Position numbers and translations under genes: made by a program
Shown: positions 1-8,566 of the stretch, piece by piece
Layout: each line of letters begins with the position of its first letter
How positions within the stretch are numbered: position 1 is the first letter of the stretch
Notes under the pieces: generated by a model
Databases searched by the model: none
Told to the model about the DNA's origin: nothing
Seen by the model: only the letters and a program-made list of their open reading frames with translations
Assembly: GCA_017402845.1 (NCBI GenBank)
Contig: JAFPLH010000051.1
Span: 1-46,260, forward strand
Length of the DNA: 46,260 nucleotides
Direction of reading: 5' to 3'
From: Clostridia bacterium
GTDB taxonomy: Bacteria; Bacillota; Clostridia; Oscillospirales; Acutalibacteraceae

Positions 1-461
1 ACTTGTGCGGCAAGGTAACGTCTTTGAAGTACACTTCCTTCGATGGTATAGCGATCCATTTTTACATATAATACAGATATTTCATCATATATAAGCATTA
101 CTCCCAAGCCCTTGCCTATTATGCTGTCTTTTCCCAACAAAACTGTATCTTTGAATTTCAGTGTTCCGCTTTGCATATCTTGTATAGCATAGCCAAGCCA
201 ATCCTGCTGCTGTAAATAGTTTACTCTGCCGGTGAACACTTTTCGAGGTACATACATCATTTTGTAATAAAAGAATATACAAAAACCTATAAGTATACAT
301 AACGCCATAATTGCTGATACAATTAATACTCCTATCCCCGATTCTTCACTTTCAAATAATATCAATACTGTAAGTATCGGCTCTAATGCTACAAAAAGTA
401 TTGCGGCAGTACCAAAAAACTTTGCTCTGCTCGTTAAACAAAAGCTTTCCAGATATTCCAT
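1..461 (-). CDS. Partial two-helix membrane protein, unknown function
   Basis: The reading frame starts with ATG at 461, behind an AAAGGA ribosome binding site, and runs off the left edge of the window after about 153 residues. Two hydrophobic segments are visible at roughly residues 15-36 and 43-63. A soluble region follows with a short FKDTVLLGKD stretch and a beta-rich pattern. It starts 22 bp after the flavodiiron stop codon, so the two are probably co-transcribed. The helix-helix-soluble layout and the FKD...G pattern resemble the protein at 2626-3225 on the other side of the flavodiiron gene, which suggests the two are paralogues. I do not recognise the family. A YcxB-like membrane protein is one possibility but is not demonstrated. 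Confidence 0.72.
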   Translation of the reverse strand, partial: MEYLESFCLTSRAKFFGTAAILFVALEPILTVLILFESEESGIGVLIVSAIMALCILIGFCIFFYYKMMYVPRKVFTGRVNYLQQQDWLGYAIQDMQSGTLKFKDTVLLGKDSIIGKGLGVMLIYDEISVLYVKMDRYTIEGSVLQRRYLAAQ

Positions 462-483
462 AAAGATTCAATCCTTTTAACAA

Positions 484-2271
484 TCATATCGGTTCAAAAT
501 CTGCTACACCGTGTTTACATAACGGACAAATATAATCATCAGGCAATACATCGCCCTCGTAAATATAACCGCAAACCTTGCAGACAAAGCCTTTCTTTCC
601 TTCTGACTGCGGCTTTGGTTTCACGTTATTCTGATAATATGTATAAGTCATTGTTTCTTTCTCAGATACTACTCGTGCTTCGGTTACTGAACAGATAAAC
701 ATACCGTGTGTATCAAGATCGATATACTGCTCAACCTTAAGTGACATAAAAGAGTTTATATACTTCGGCAGGAAAACAAGTCCATTATCTGAACGCAAAG
801 GCGTACAATTCTCGAATTTGTCTGTATCTCTGCCGCTTCTAAAACCAAAAGCTTCAAATACGCTGAACGGTGCGTCTGTTGACAGACAGTTTACATTCAT
901 TTTACCTGTTGCCTTGATAACCTCGTGAGAATAGTTCTGTTTGTTTATAGTAACTGCAATCCTGTTTGGTGTATTTGTTACCTGTGTAACTGTGTTTACT
1001 ATAAGTCCATTGTCACGTTTACCGTCGTTTGAAGTTACAACATACAATCCATATCCAATATTAAACAGTGCGGTCATGTCGTTCTTGTTCGCTGTTTCTT
1101 CATGCTGTGCGAGATAGTCCATACAAAGCTCGTTTGCAAGCTTTTCTATCTGTTCGCGGCTGTCATCATTGAGAGCAGACATTATTCTTACCGTAGTATC
1201 GGTAAAGCTCAGATTTACACAACCGTCAAGCATTTTTCGCATAGTTTTTGCAGCAAGCGGCGTCCATGAACCGTTTTCAATTAGAGCGATAGTCTTGTTT
1301 CGGAAATTTCTCTCTGTAAGGTGTTCTATAAACTCACGCATAAAGGGGAATATCTCTGCATTGTATGTAGTTGTTGCAAGAACGATTCTTCCATAACGGA
1401 ATGCGTCCTCAACGGCTTCTGCCATATCGCACCTTGCAAGATCGTTTACTACTACCTTCGGACAGCCCTTTGCAGTAAGCTTTTCTGCAAGCAGTTCAAC
1501 TGCCGCTTTTGTATGACCATATACAGAAGTATATGCTATCATAATACCGTCTGATTCAACAGCGTATTTTGACCATGTATCATATAGCCCTATATAGTAT
1601 CCCAGATTTTCTGTTAGTATAGGTCCGTGCAGAGGACATATTATCTTAATATCAAGAGCTGAAGCTTTTTTAAGCAAAGCCTGTACCTGTGCGCCATATT
1701 TGCCTACAATACCGATATAGTAGCGGCGAGCTTCACAAGCCCAGTCTTCGTCAACGTCAAGAGCTCCGAATTTTCCGAAACCATCAGCAGAGAACAGAAC
1801 CTTATCAAGGCTGTCGTATGTTACTATTACTTCGGGCCAATGTACCATAGGAGCTTCAACAAAATTCAGAGTATGCGTTCCAAGCTCCAGTGTATCGCCC
1901 TCTCCTACTACTATTCTTCTGTCTTCAAATTCTGTGCCGAAAAAGTTTTTCATCATTGCAAAAGCTTTTTTTGACGATACAACAACTGCTTCGGGATATT
2001 TTTGCATAAACACATTTATATTTGCTGAATGATCCGGCTCCATATGCTGTACAACAAGATAATCGGGCAGACGTCCGTTCAGGCTGTTTTCCATATTTGC
2101 AAGCCATTCATCAGTAAAATTACGGTCTACCGTATCCATTACAGCAATTTTTGAGTCCATAATAACATAAGAATTATATGCCATACCGTTTGGTACATCA
2201 TACTGTCCCTCAAACAGATCAACATTGTGATCGTTTACGCCGATATAGCTAATATCATTTGTAATATTCAT
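484..2271 (-). CDS. Flavodiiron protein with flavin reductase and rubredoxin modules
   Basis: This 595-residue protein belongs to the family of cytoplasmic oxygen or NO reductases that protect anaerobes. Modules in order: a metallo-beta-lactamase-like diiron domain (about 1-245), a flavodoxin domain (about 247-395, FMN loop TSVYGHT), a flavin-reductase-like domain (about 400-545) and a C-terminal rubredoxin (last 38 residues, CKVCGY and CPLCKHG). Diiron ligands are visible: HMEPDH at 76-81, the His of VHWPE, the Asp of FSADGFG and the His of PLHGP. The extra modules should let it take electrons from NAD(P)H without separate partners; that is inferred from related fusions. I chose the ATG at 2271 because GGAGG lies 8-9 bp upstream; an in-frame TTG at 2289 overlaps that site and is unlikely. 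The gene has its own promoter at 2354-2382. Confidence 0.93.
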   Translation of the reverse strand: MNITNDISYIGVNDHNVDLFEGQYDVPNGMAYNSYVIMDSKIAVMDTVDRNFTDEWLANMENSLNGRLPDYLVVQHMEPDHSANINVFMQKYPEAVVVSSKKAFAMMKNFFGTEFEDRRIVVGEGDTLELGTHTLNFVEAPMVHWPEVIVTYDSLDKVLFSADGFGKFGALDVDEDWACEARRYYIGIVGKYGAQVQALLKKASALDIKIICPLHGPILTENLGYYIGLYDTWSKYAVESDGIMIAYTSVYGHTKAAVELLAEKLTAKGCPKVVVNDLARCDMAEAVEDAFRYGRIVLATTTYNAEIFPFMREFIEHLTERNFRNKTIALIENGSWTPLAAKTMRKMLDGCVNLSFTDTTVRIMSALNDDSREQIEKLANELCMDYLAQHEETANKNDMTALFNIGYGLYVVTSNDGKRDNGLIVNTVTQVTNTPNRIAVTINKQNYSHEVIKATGKMNVNCLSTDAPFSVFEAFGFRSGRDTDKFENCTPLRSDNGLVFLPKYINSFMSLKVEQYIDLDTHGMFICSVTEARVVSEKETMTYTYYQNNVKPKPQSEGKKGFVCKVCGYIYEGDVLPDDYICPLCKHGVADFEPI

Positions 2272-2353
2272 ATTATTTGCCTCCTTCAAGAAATCTGATG
2301 AAAATACGCAAAAAATACATAAATATCATTACTCATTCTGTATTTTTATTAAT

Positions 2354-2382
2354 ATTATATCATAAACAATTCTAAAACACAA
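2354..2382 (-). promoter_or_regulatory. Predicted sigma-A promoter of the flavodiiron gene
   Basis: A perfect -10 (TATAAT, 2354-2359) with an upstream TGA extension sits 17 bp from a weak -35 (TTGTGT, 2377-2382). It lies about 85 bp before the ATG at 2271. Confidence 0.6.
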
Positions 2383-2433
2383 CAAGTATTTATAGGGCAC
2401 CCAGGGTTTTTGAACAAATAAATAAACTATTAA

Positions 2434-2578
2434 GGGCACCTCTAAAAACCTCACGCCGTCCATCTGCACCGTATCTTCAGCCGTCATATTGCACAAAAAA
2501 TCTTGACATACGTCAGTATGCCGTCTGCCGACTAAATCTACGGCACATCTGAACGACGGCAGGTTTTTAGAGATGCCC
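2434..2578. repeat. Family A stem-loop repeat, copy 1 (internally shortened)
   Basis: This 145-bp element begins GGGCACCTCTAAAAACC and ends with the imperfect reverse complement, GGTTTTTAGAGATGCCC. Read on the minus strand, its centre contains CATAC-TGAC-GTATG followed by TCAAG, the apical hairpin shared with families B and C. It lacks about 17 bp on one side of the tip that the copy at 35162-35323 keeps. The flanks are TTAA on the left and TATA on the right, so an exact duplication is not seen. A second AGGGCACC at 2393-2400 may be a relic of another copy. Together with the promoter, this explains the gene-free stretch 2272-2625. Confidence 0.85.
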
Positions 2579-2625
2579 TATAATAATTACGCTGATCAAA
2601 GACGATCATTTTATTGAGCGTATTT

Positions 2626-3225
2626 TCAATCCTCATTTGCTTTTTCTATAAAAACATGCTTTGTTTTAATTTTGCGGTCAACCTTTAATTCATAATTAAG
2701 AGAAGTTAGCTTTTTTGCCAATCTTTCCCATTCTGTCGGTTCATAAACATCAGAATGATAAATACTAATCTCATTCCCGTTTACAGTCAGATAATACTCC
2801 CACACAATATCACTTCTGGCACCTGAGTATACAATTTTTTCGATTCTCATAACGCTCAGACAATTTATAAATACTAATCTTCCTTCACCATTCATAAACA
2901 GATATTTGTCGCCAACTCTCAGGCAGTCTTTAAAAAACGGCTCTGCATGGGAAAAATCATCTTCTGCACTTTTTAAGATTCCACGTTTTTCAAGCAGCTT
3001 CATGTTCTGCTTGTGCTTTCTGTATGAAAAATAGAACGTAAAATAAAAAATCAAATAAGCTATTATCCAAAGAACTATGTCAATTATTACACCAAGTTTA
3101 TAATCTAAAAAACCTTTTTTTTCAAAAATCAATAAATATGTAATGATCATAGGAAATAAAGAAAACAGCCCCGTAACAATGAACGCACAGCCCGGACTCG
3201 GTCGCAAATACTTTTCCAGTGTCAT
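2626..3225 (-). CDS. Two-helix membrane protein, unknown function
   Basis: This 199-residue protein has two hydrophobic segments at about residues 11-33 and 44-67, a short basic linker (SYRKHKQN), and a soluble C-terminal half that looks beta-rich and ends in a lysine-rich tail. The ATG at 3225 is chosen because GGGGGGA lies about 6 bp upstream; a GTG at 3240 precedes this site and is unlikely. No catalytic motif is visible. The layout and an FKDCLRVGDK stretch match the FKDTVLLGKD stretch of the truncated protein at 1-461, so I infer a paralogue pair. It lies 77 bp after the aquaporin gene, but a strong terminator separates them. Confidence 0.75.
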   Translation of the reverse strand: MTLEKYLRPSPGCAFIVTGLFSLFPMIITYLLIFEKKGFLDYKLGVIIDIVLWIIAYLIFYFTFYFSYRKHKQNMKLLEKRGILKSAEDDFSHAEPFFKDCLRVGDKYLFMNGEGRLVFINCLSVMRIEKIVYSGARSDIVWEYYLTVNGNEISIYHSDVYEPTEWERLAKKLTSLNYELKVDRKIKTKHVFIEKANED

Positions 3226-3252
3226 ATAGTATCCCCCCACATTTTCAAAACC

Positions 3253-3286
3253 AAAAACAGTCTGCGCTGTTTTGAAGTGCAGACTG
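3253..3286 (-). terminator. Rho-independent terminator of the aquaporin gene
   Basis: On the minus strand CAGTCTGC pairs with GCAGACTG around a 13-nt loop and is followed by TTTTT. It is about 16 bp after the aquaporin stop codon. Confidence 0.85.
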
Positions 3287-3302
3287 CATTTTGTCTATAA
3301 AA

Positions 3303-4076
3303 TTATTTTTTCTTAGTGTTTTTCTTTGATGTCGTTGAAGTTGTTGTTGTCTTTGTATCTGCTTTCGCTGGTGCGGCGGCTTTTGTTTCTTTATCAAGAT
3401 ACTGATATGCAAGTGCTGCCAATGCTCCTCCTACAAGCGGTGCAAGCAGGAATACCCAAACCTGAGCAAGGGCTTCTGCTCCGTTATTGCAGCCGAATAC
3501 TGCCGATACAAATGCTGCACCAAAGCTGCGGGCAGGATTTACAGAAGTTCCTGTTAAAGGCAATCCGAGAAGATGAACCAATGTAAGAGCAAATCCGATA
3601 ACAAGACCTGCCGGCTTACTGTATTCCTGTTTACTCGTTACGCCGCAAATTGCAAATACAAACACAAACGTCAGAACGATCTCTGCTAATATTGCGCCGC
3701 CAAGCGTTATTCCGGTTGCGGAAAGATTGCCGTATCCGTTAGTACCCATCCCGTTTTCTGCCAAAAACGGTGTACCTGCAAGCATTGCATACAGAATGAA
3801 TCCTCCAATAGTTGCACCTAAAAACTGGCTTACTACATAACCTACGAATTCTGTTGGAGTTAGTTTTTTGTTGATAAGCATAGCAAGCGATACAGCCGGA
3901 TTAACATGACATCCTGAAATATTGCCGACAGAGTATGCCATTGCAATTATTACGAGTCCGAAGGCAAGAGCTATGCCCACATATCCTGCACCCAAACCAT
4001 TGGTAGCAGCAACTCCGCAGCCGAATGTCACCAATACAGCAGTACCTAAACACTCTGAGATACATTTTTTCATCAT
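3303..4076 (-). CDS. aqpZ: Aquaporin Z-type water channel
   Basis: This 257-residue major intrinsic protein has six predicted helices and both NPA half-helix motifs: NPA at 59-61 (HVNPAVS) and at 180-182 (SVNPARS). The stretch HLLGLPLTGTSVNPAR matches the water-selective AqpZ branch, with the aromatic/Arg filter histidine and arginine in place, rather than the wider GlpF branch. The ATG at 4076 follows AGGAGG at good spacing. After the last helix there is an unusual Ala/Lys/Thr-rich tail of about 28 residues, ending in a lysine cluster. A B-type repeat lies between the predicted promoter and the start codon, so the mRNA leader would carry it. Confidence 0.93.
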   Translation of the reverse strand: MMKKCISECLGTAVLVTFGCGVAATNGLGAGYVGIALAFGLVIIAMAYSVGNISGCHVNPAVSLAMLINKKLTPTEFVGYVVSQFLGATIGGFILYAMLAGTPFLAENGMGTNGYGNLSATGITLGGAILAEIVLTFVFVFAICGVTSKQEYSKPAGLVIGFALTLVHLLGLPLTGTSVNPARSFGAAFVSAVFGCNNGAEALAQVWVFLLAPLVGGALAALAYQYLDKETKAAAPAKADTKTTTTSTTSKKNTKKK

Positions 4077-4107
4077 AACATTTTCCTCCTGTCAATATAT
4101 AATTTAA

Positions 4108-4279
4108 GGCAATACCGCACAGAGATTGTGCCGAAGATGCGCAGTGGATTTTTTCGGCAGAGTGCATAAGACGACCGCAGTAATACTGACGTATTTCAAG
4201 GGAGTTTTGTGTACTATGCCGGAAAAAGATCAAGCAGATTTGGCGCAAAGCCGTCAGGCGGTCTTTGTGCGATGTTGCC
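4108..4279. repeat. Family B stem-loop repeat, copy 1, in the aquaporin leader
   Basis: This 172-bp element begins GGCAATACCGCACA and ends TGTGCGATGTTGCC. Inner arms (GATTTTTTCGGCA against TGCCGGAAAAAGATC) extend the pairing to an apical AATAC-TGAC-GTATT hairpin followed by TCAAG. The flanks are TTAA and TTTA. It accounts for most of the gap 4077-4367 and lies downstream of the promoter at 4291-4319, so it should be transcribed as part of the aquaporin 5' leader. Confidence 0.88.
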
Positions 4280-4290
4280 TTTATAATTAT

Positions 4291-4319
4291 ATATTAGCAC
4301 ACTGATTCTACTTTGTAAA
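4291..4319 (-). promoter_or_regulatory. Predicted sigma-A promoter of aqpZ
   Basis: -35 TTTACA (4314-4319), a 17-bp spacer, and -10 TAATAT (4291-4296) with a TGC extension. It drives leftward transcription through the B repeat into the aquaporin gene. Confidence 0.55.
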
Positions 4320-4367
4320 TAAAAAAAGGTAAAAAAGATGAAAAAATATATGTTTTTATACTAACAT

Positions 4368-6440
4368 TCACATAGAGCGCAATATCTGAGTAATAAGGGC
4401 ATAATCATTCATATAAAACTCGTTTTCGTTGGCAAATATCATAAGGAATCCCACCGCAATAGTAAGTAAAAACAGAACTGACAGAACAATATAATATCCT
4501 GATCTGAATCTGTATGTAGATTTTACTGCGATTCCGGCAATTTTAAACAGCACTATGATAGACACTATACCCAACGGCAGAAGAATGTCAGCAATATATC
4601 TGTAATGTACACCGGCTTTGCACATGTTCAAAAATGCAACTATAAATACACTGATAAACAAAGTAAGTGTGAAATTAGCTTTGAACTTATCTTCCTTTTT
4701 TACTGCATACGGCAAAAACAGCGAACCCCACATTACCGGATAATTCAACGCTCCCATGCTATATGCTATATAAGTATAACGGGGATATCCTGCAAGAGAT
4801 ATCTTTGGCATATCAAAATATGGGAAATGTGTTTTAAAATCAAGCGGCTGCAAAAAATAATGATAGAGCATAAACGGAATATATGAAATAAGCAATTTAT
4901 TCGCATTTGCTGCACTTACGGTGATCTGATAAGTAAAGCCGAACTCAAAAGGTGAGGCAAACCGAGCATAATTATACGCCATTATCGCTGCTGCACCGAG
5001 AATAACAGGCACGCCTATGCCGGCAAAATAGCACAGCTTATGCTTTATGCTTATCTCTTTATCTTTTAATATCCACAGAAGGGGTGCAACTGCCGTCATA
5101 CAGTAAACCAATGTTCCCGGACGTGACGCTGCCATTAGTACAACAAACAAACCGGTCAAAACAAAAAACAATGTTTTTTTGCGGCTGTTAGTTTCATAAT
5201 ATGCTTTTATAAGGAAAAACAGGTATCCTGCTGTCGCCGCTAAAGACGATATTACAGCAATATAATAAAAATACTTGTCTGAGCCCAAAGCAAAAGCTGA
5301 TGATGAAAACCATATCACAGGCAGACCTGACACAACGAAAATGAACGGAGTGTCTCTGCAAAAACGTTTGACCATTTCACTATAAAGCAAGGTCATAAAT
5401 ATTACGGCATATATTACACAAATCGTACTCGCTAATACAGAGCCTGCAAGCTTATGAGTTACCAAATATACAGGCAGGTACACTGTAAATACAGGTGCAA
5501 CGCCAAAATACGAATAGAACTTTCCGTTGTAGTATGCACGGTCCCATTGATCGCCTGATAATTTCAGCGAATCTCGCTCGCTTCTGTCATAAGGGTTTTG
5601 CAACAACTCATATTGTTCGGGTGAAAACTTAACATTGATATCGAGTCTGCCCTCTTTAAATGATGAAAATAACTGTTGGTATTGATCCATAGTTACCTCG
5701 TTTTCAAGCGGGTATGAATCAAGCAAGTCTTTTTCCGTAACCTTTGATATAAAAAATAAACCTCCGATAAGAACAACACATACTAACGCTGCCATTCCAT
5801 ATAGTATCAGATGGTCTTTTTCTCCGAACTTCCATTTCCAAGCTTTTAGATATATGCAAATACACACAGAAAGCATAAATATTAATCTCAGATAACTTAT
5901 ATGAAAAGCCTGCGGTGAATTTAACTTTATGTTGTCTACGATCATTTCATAATGATTGTCAGACGGAAATCTTACCTCAAAAGATTTTGCATTTCCGAAC
6001 GATCTCACGTTACAGTAATTCTTAACATTGTTTCCGACAAATAGCTGTATGTTTGATTTATTGTAATTCAATCCGTCGTCATAAGAAAAATTATCATCGG
6101 TATAAGCTACCTCTGCGTAATAGTATTCTTCTCCGCCCTTATTGAATTCTATACAAATGTTGTATATTGGTGAATTTACATTGTCAAAATGAATTGTACC
6201 TTTGTTTATCTTTGCTCTCGGTTTGTCTGTAAATAATACTTGTATATCGTCAGAATACCAGCCGGAGTTCAGATCAAGCTCACATTCTTCGGCATGAGAA
6301 AAAATCATAGCAATTGCCGTTGAATTTGATATACAGATCTCAAAAACAAGACACAAAACAAAGCCCAGAACGAGCTTAACTTTACTATTTTTCAGAATAC
6401 CAGAAATTTTTTTTAAAATGTTTTTTGACTGTTCTTTCAT
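4368..6440 (-). CDS. Large multi-spanning membrane protein, GT-C glycosyltransferase-like
   Basis: This 690-residue protein has one N-terminal helix (about 22-46), an extracytoplasmic beta-rich domain of about 130 residues, and ten or more further helices from about residue 180 to 680. A conserved-looking segment, WDRAYYNGKFYSYFGVAP, precedes the main helix bundle. Similar segments occur in Firmicute GT-C-like membrane proteins that transfer sugars from polyprenyl carriers. That assignment rests on overall resemblance and no catalytic acidic motif is proved. The ATG at 6440 has AAAGGGG about 8 bp upstream. It stands alone, with neighbours on the other strand or behind their own promoters. Function is therefore inferred only at the level of membrane glycosyltransferase-like. 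Confidence 0.7.
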   Translation of the reverse strand: MKEQSKNILKKISGILKNSKVKLVLGFVLCLVFEICISNSTAIAMIFSHAEECELDLNSGWYSDDIQVLFTDKPRAKINKGTIHFDNVNSPIYNICIEFNKGGEEYYYAEVAYTDDNFSYDDGLNYNKSNIQLFVGNNVKNYCNVRSFGNAKSFEVRFPSDNHYEMIVDNIKLNSPQAFHISYLRLIFMLSVCICIYLKAWKWKFGEKDHLILYGMAALVCVVLIGGLFFISKVTEKDLLDSYPLENEVTMDQYQQLFSSFKEGRLDINVKFSPEQYELLQNPYDRSERDSLKLSGDQWDRAYYNGKFYSYFGVAPVFTVYLPVYLVTHKLAGSVLASTICVIYAVIFMTLLYSEMVKRFCRDTPFIFVVSGLPVIWFSSSAFALGSDKYFYYIAVISSLAATAGYLFFLIKAYYETNSRKKTLFFVLTGLFVVLMAASRPGTLVYCMTAVAPLLWILKDKEISIKHKLCYFAGIGVPVILGAAAIMAYNYARFASPFEFGFTYQITVSAANANKLLISYIPFMLYHYFLQPLDFKTHFPYFDMPKISLAGYPRYTYIAYSMGALNYPVMWGSLFLPYAVKKEDKFKANFTLTLFISVFIVAFLNMCKAGVHYRYIADILLPLGIVSIIVLFKIAGIAVKSTYRFRSGYYIVLSVLFLLTIAVGFLMIFANENEFYMNDYALITQILRSM

Positions 6441-6515
6441 TTGTTATCCCCTTTTTAATTATTGCTGCTTATTTGTACCTTTTTTCATAAAAACTCTCTG
6501 CAAGCTTTTTATATA

Positions 6516-6544
6516 TTGAAATAATTGGAGATTTGTGTTAAAAT
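6516..6544 (+). promoter_or_regulatory. Predicted sigma-A promoter of the sulP gene
   Basis: -35 TTGAAA (6516-6521), a 17-bp spacer and -10 TAAAAT (6539-6544) with a TGT extension, 33 bp before the ATG at 6578. It occupies the short divergent gap to the gene ending at 6440. Confidence 0.65.
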
Positions 6545-6577
6545 TATTATATACCAATTAAGAAATTAGGTGCAATT

Positions 6578-8566
6578 ATGCTGAAAGGTCTGAAAGCTTG
6601 CAAGAAGAATAATCTCAAAAATGATATAATAAGCGGTATAATTATTGCTCTTGTATCTATTCCAATATCTATGGGATACGCTCAAATCGCAGGACTTCCT
6701 GCGCAATACGGATTATACGGCTCTGTTTTTCCCGTTTTGCTGTTTGCTGTATTCTCATCTTCTCCGCAGTACATTTTCGGTGTTGACGCAGCTCCAGCCG
6801 CACTTGTAGGCGGTACGCTTGTTTCTATGGAAATAGCGTTTGAATCTGTGCAAGCAATAGAATTTGTACCTCTTATTACCTTTTTTACAGGTATTTGGCT
6901 TTTGCTGTTTACTATGTTGAAATTCGGCTCGCTTACACGATTTGTTTCTTCTCCTGTCATGGGCGGTTTTATCAGTGGTATATGCGCCACAATAATACTT
7001 ATGCAAACACCTAAGCTTTTCGGCGGAAATGCGGGAACAGGTGAGCTTTTTGAGCTTATCGCTCACATTATATCAGAATTCAAAGAGTATTTCAACTTTT
7101 TATCGCTTTCTATATCAATTTTCTGTATTTTTATAATTCAGCTATTCAAAAAAATAATGCCGAAACTACCTGTATCGGCTTTTGTTATGATTCTGGGCGC
7201 TTTGCTTCAGCTTGCTTTTAACTACTGCGGCGCATGGAATATTAAAACTCTCCCTGCCGTTTCAAGAGGTATCATTGCTCCGTCTATTCCGGACTTTAAA
7301 CCGGAATACATTCTGACAGCTCTTTTGTCTTCTTTTTCGATAGCAGTTGTGATAGGCTCAGAAACTCTGCTTGCAGAAAAAAACTTCGCTCAAAAAAACG
7401 GGTACAAAATAGACGACAACAGCGAGCTTCTCGCGTTTTCTGTATGCAATATTTCTTCTGCTTTTTTTGGAGTTTGTCCGGTAAACGGCAGCGTTTCGAG
7501 AACTTCAATGAACGATCAGTTCGGTGGAAAAAGTCAGGTAACCTCTGTTACTGCTGCCGCTATTATGACGATCATTTTATGCTTTGCAACAGGCTTCATA
7601 AAATATTTGCCTGTTCCGGTATTAACTTCAATTGTTGTTTGTGCTCTTTGGAGTGGTACTGAGTTTCACTTGGCGGCAAAGCTTTCTAAAAGCAGCCGAA
7701 AAGAGTTTCTTATTTTCTCCGCAGCGTTTCTCGGTGTGTTGATTTTTGGCACAATATACGGCGTTATAATCGGCGTTATACTTTCGTTTTTCAATATAGT
7801 AATTCGTGAGAGCGCTCCTCCGACTGCTTTTTTAGGTGTGATTCCCGGAAGAAATCATTTTTACAATCTCCAAACATACGCTAAGTCAAGACCTATAAAA
7901 CACGTGATAATATACCGCTTTAAAGGAAATCTGTTTTTTGCAAATGTTGATATTTTCAGAGAGGAGATCGAAAAAGCCATACAAAGTGACACAAAATATG
8001 TTATTGTTGACGCAAGTGGTATTAGCAGTATCGACACAACAGGCGCACAGACATTAGAACTTATGTACAGAGAATTATCACAAAAAGGAATAAGGTTCTT
8101 TCTCGTCGAACACATTTCAAAGGTCAACGAAGAAATAAGAAGCTACGGTATCGGACATATTATCGAAAGCGGCGGTGTTCGCAAAACTATTACAGACGCT
8201 TTAAGCGCTGTCGGCTACAACAGACCTTATCCTTTATGCGAAACCGGAAATAATTCCGTGAGCGAAGATACTGCGATACTTCAGGAATTTGAATGGGCTT
8301 TCGGCAAGGACGCAAGGCGATACATTGACCTGTACACTGAAAAGATTCTGCGCAAAGCAAAAGCAATTGATCCTGAATCAGGTCATGCAGATGACGATTT
8401 TGCACATTTATGGGACGGCATTTCACCTATAAGCGATAATATACTGCTTGACTATATTGAAGGTAAAACTCATGATCTTTCGGAAAAATATGATATTGAT
8501 GAAAGCATTATCTGTCTTATTCTGAAAAATCACCGCAGCGAGCTTATCGACAACCGTTCTAATTGA
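6578..8566 (+). CDS. SulP/SLC26-family anion transporter with STAS domain
   Basis: This 662-residue transporter has about 10-14 predicted helices across residues 15-410, with the family signatures GLPAQYGLYG near residue 39 and PVNGSVSRTSMN near 301. A cytoplasmic STAS domain follows at about 435-545 (VIVDASGISSIDTTGAQTLE). Members move sulfate, bicarbonate or related anions by proton or sodium coupling; the substrate cannot be read here. After STAS comes an extra region of about 110 residues (550-662), acidic and probably helical, that a minimal SulP protein lacks. The ATG at 6578 has a weak AGGTG site. The stop codon overlaps by 8 bp the 3' end of the opposing exonuclease gene. Confidence 0.92.
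   Translation: MLKGLKACKKNNLKNDIISGIIIALVSIPISMGYAQIAGLPAQYGLYGSVFPVLLFAVFSSSPQYIFGVDAAPAALVGGTLVSMEIAFESVQAIEFVPLITFFTGIWLLLFTMLKFGSLTRFVSSPVMGGFISGICATIILMQTPKLFGGNAGTGELFELIAHIISEFKEYFNFLSLSISIFCIFIIQLFKKIMPKLPVSAFVMILGALLQLAFNYCGAWNIKTLPAVSRGIIAPSIPDFKPEYILTALLSSFSIAVVIGSETLLAEKNFAQKNGYKIDDNSELLAFSVCNISSAFFGVCPVNGSVSRTSMNDQFGGKSQVTSVTAAAIMTIILCFATGFIKYLPVPVLTSIVVCALWSGTEFHLAAKLSKSSRKEFLIFSAAFLGVLIFGTIYGVIIGVILSFFNIVIRESAPPTAFLGVIPGRNHFYNLQTYAKSRPIKHVIIYRFKGNLFFANVDIFREEIEKAIQSDTKYVIVDASGISSIDTTGAQTLELMYRELSQKGIRFFLVEHISKVNEEIRSYGIGHIIESGGVRKTITDALSAVGYNRPYPLCETGNNSVSEDTAILQEFEWAFGKDARRYIDLYTEKILRKAKAIDPESGHADDDFAHLWDGISPISDNILLDYIEGKTHDLSEKYDIDESIICLILKNHRSELIDNRSN

Noticed and set aside
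3901..4248. A 115-residue open frame on the minus strand covering the B repeat and the start of aqpZ
   Set aside because: It is out of frame with aqpZ, has no ribosome site and is mostly repeat sequence; comparable frames occur in other copies of the same repeat.
4077..4367. A metabolite riboswitch in the aquaporin leader
   Set aside because: The structured leader is the B repeat, also found far from any leader, and no known aptamer motif is visible.
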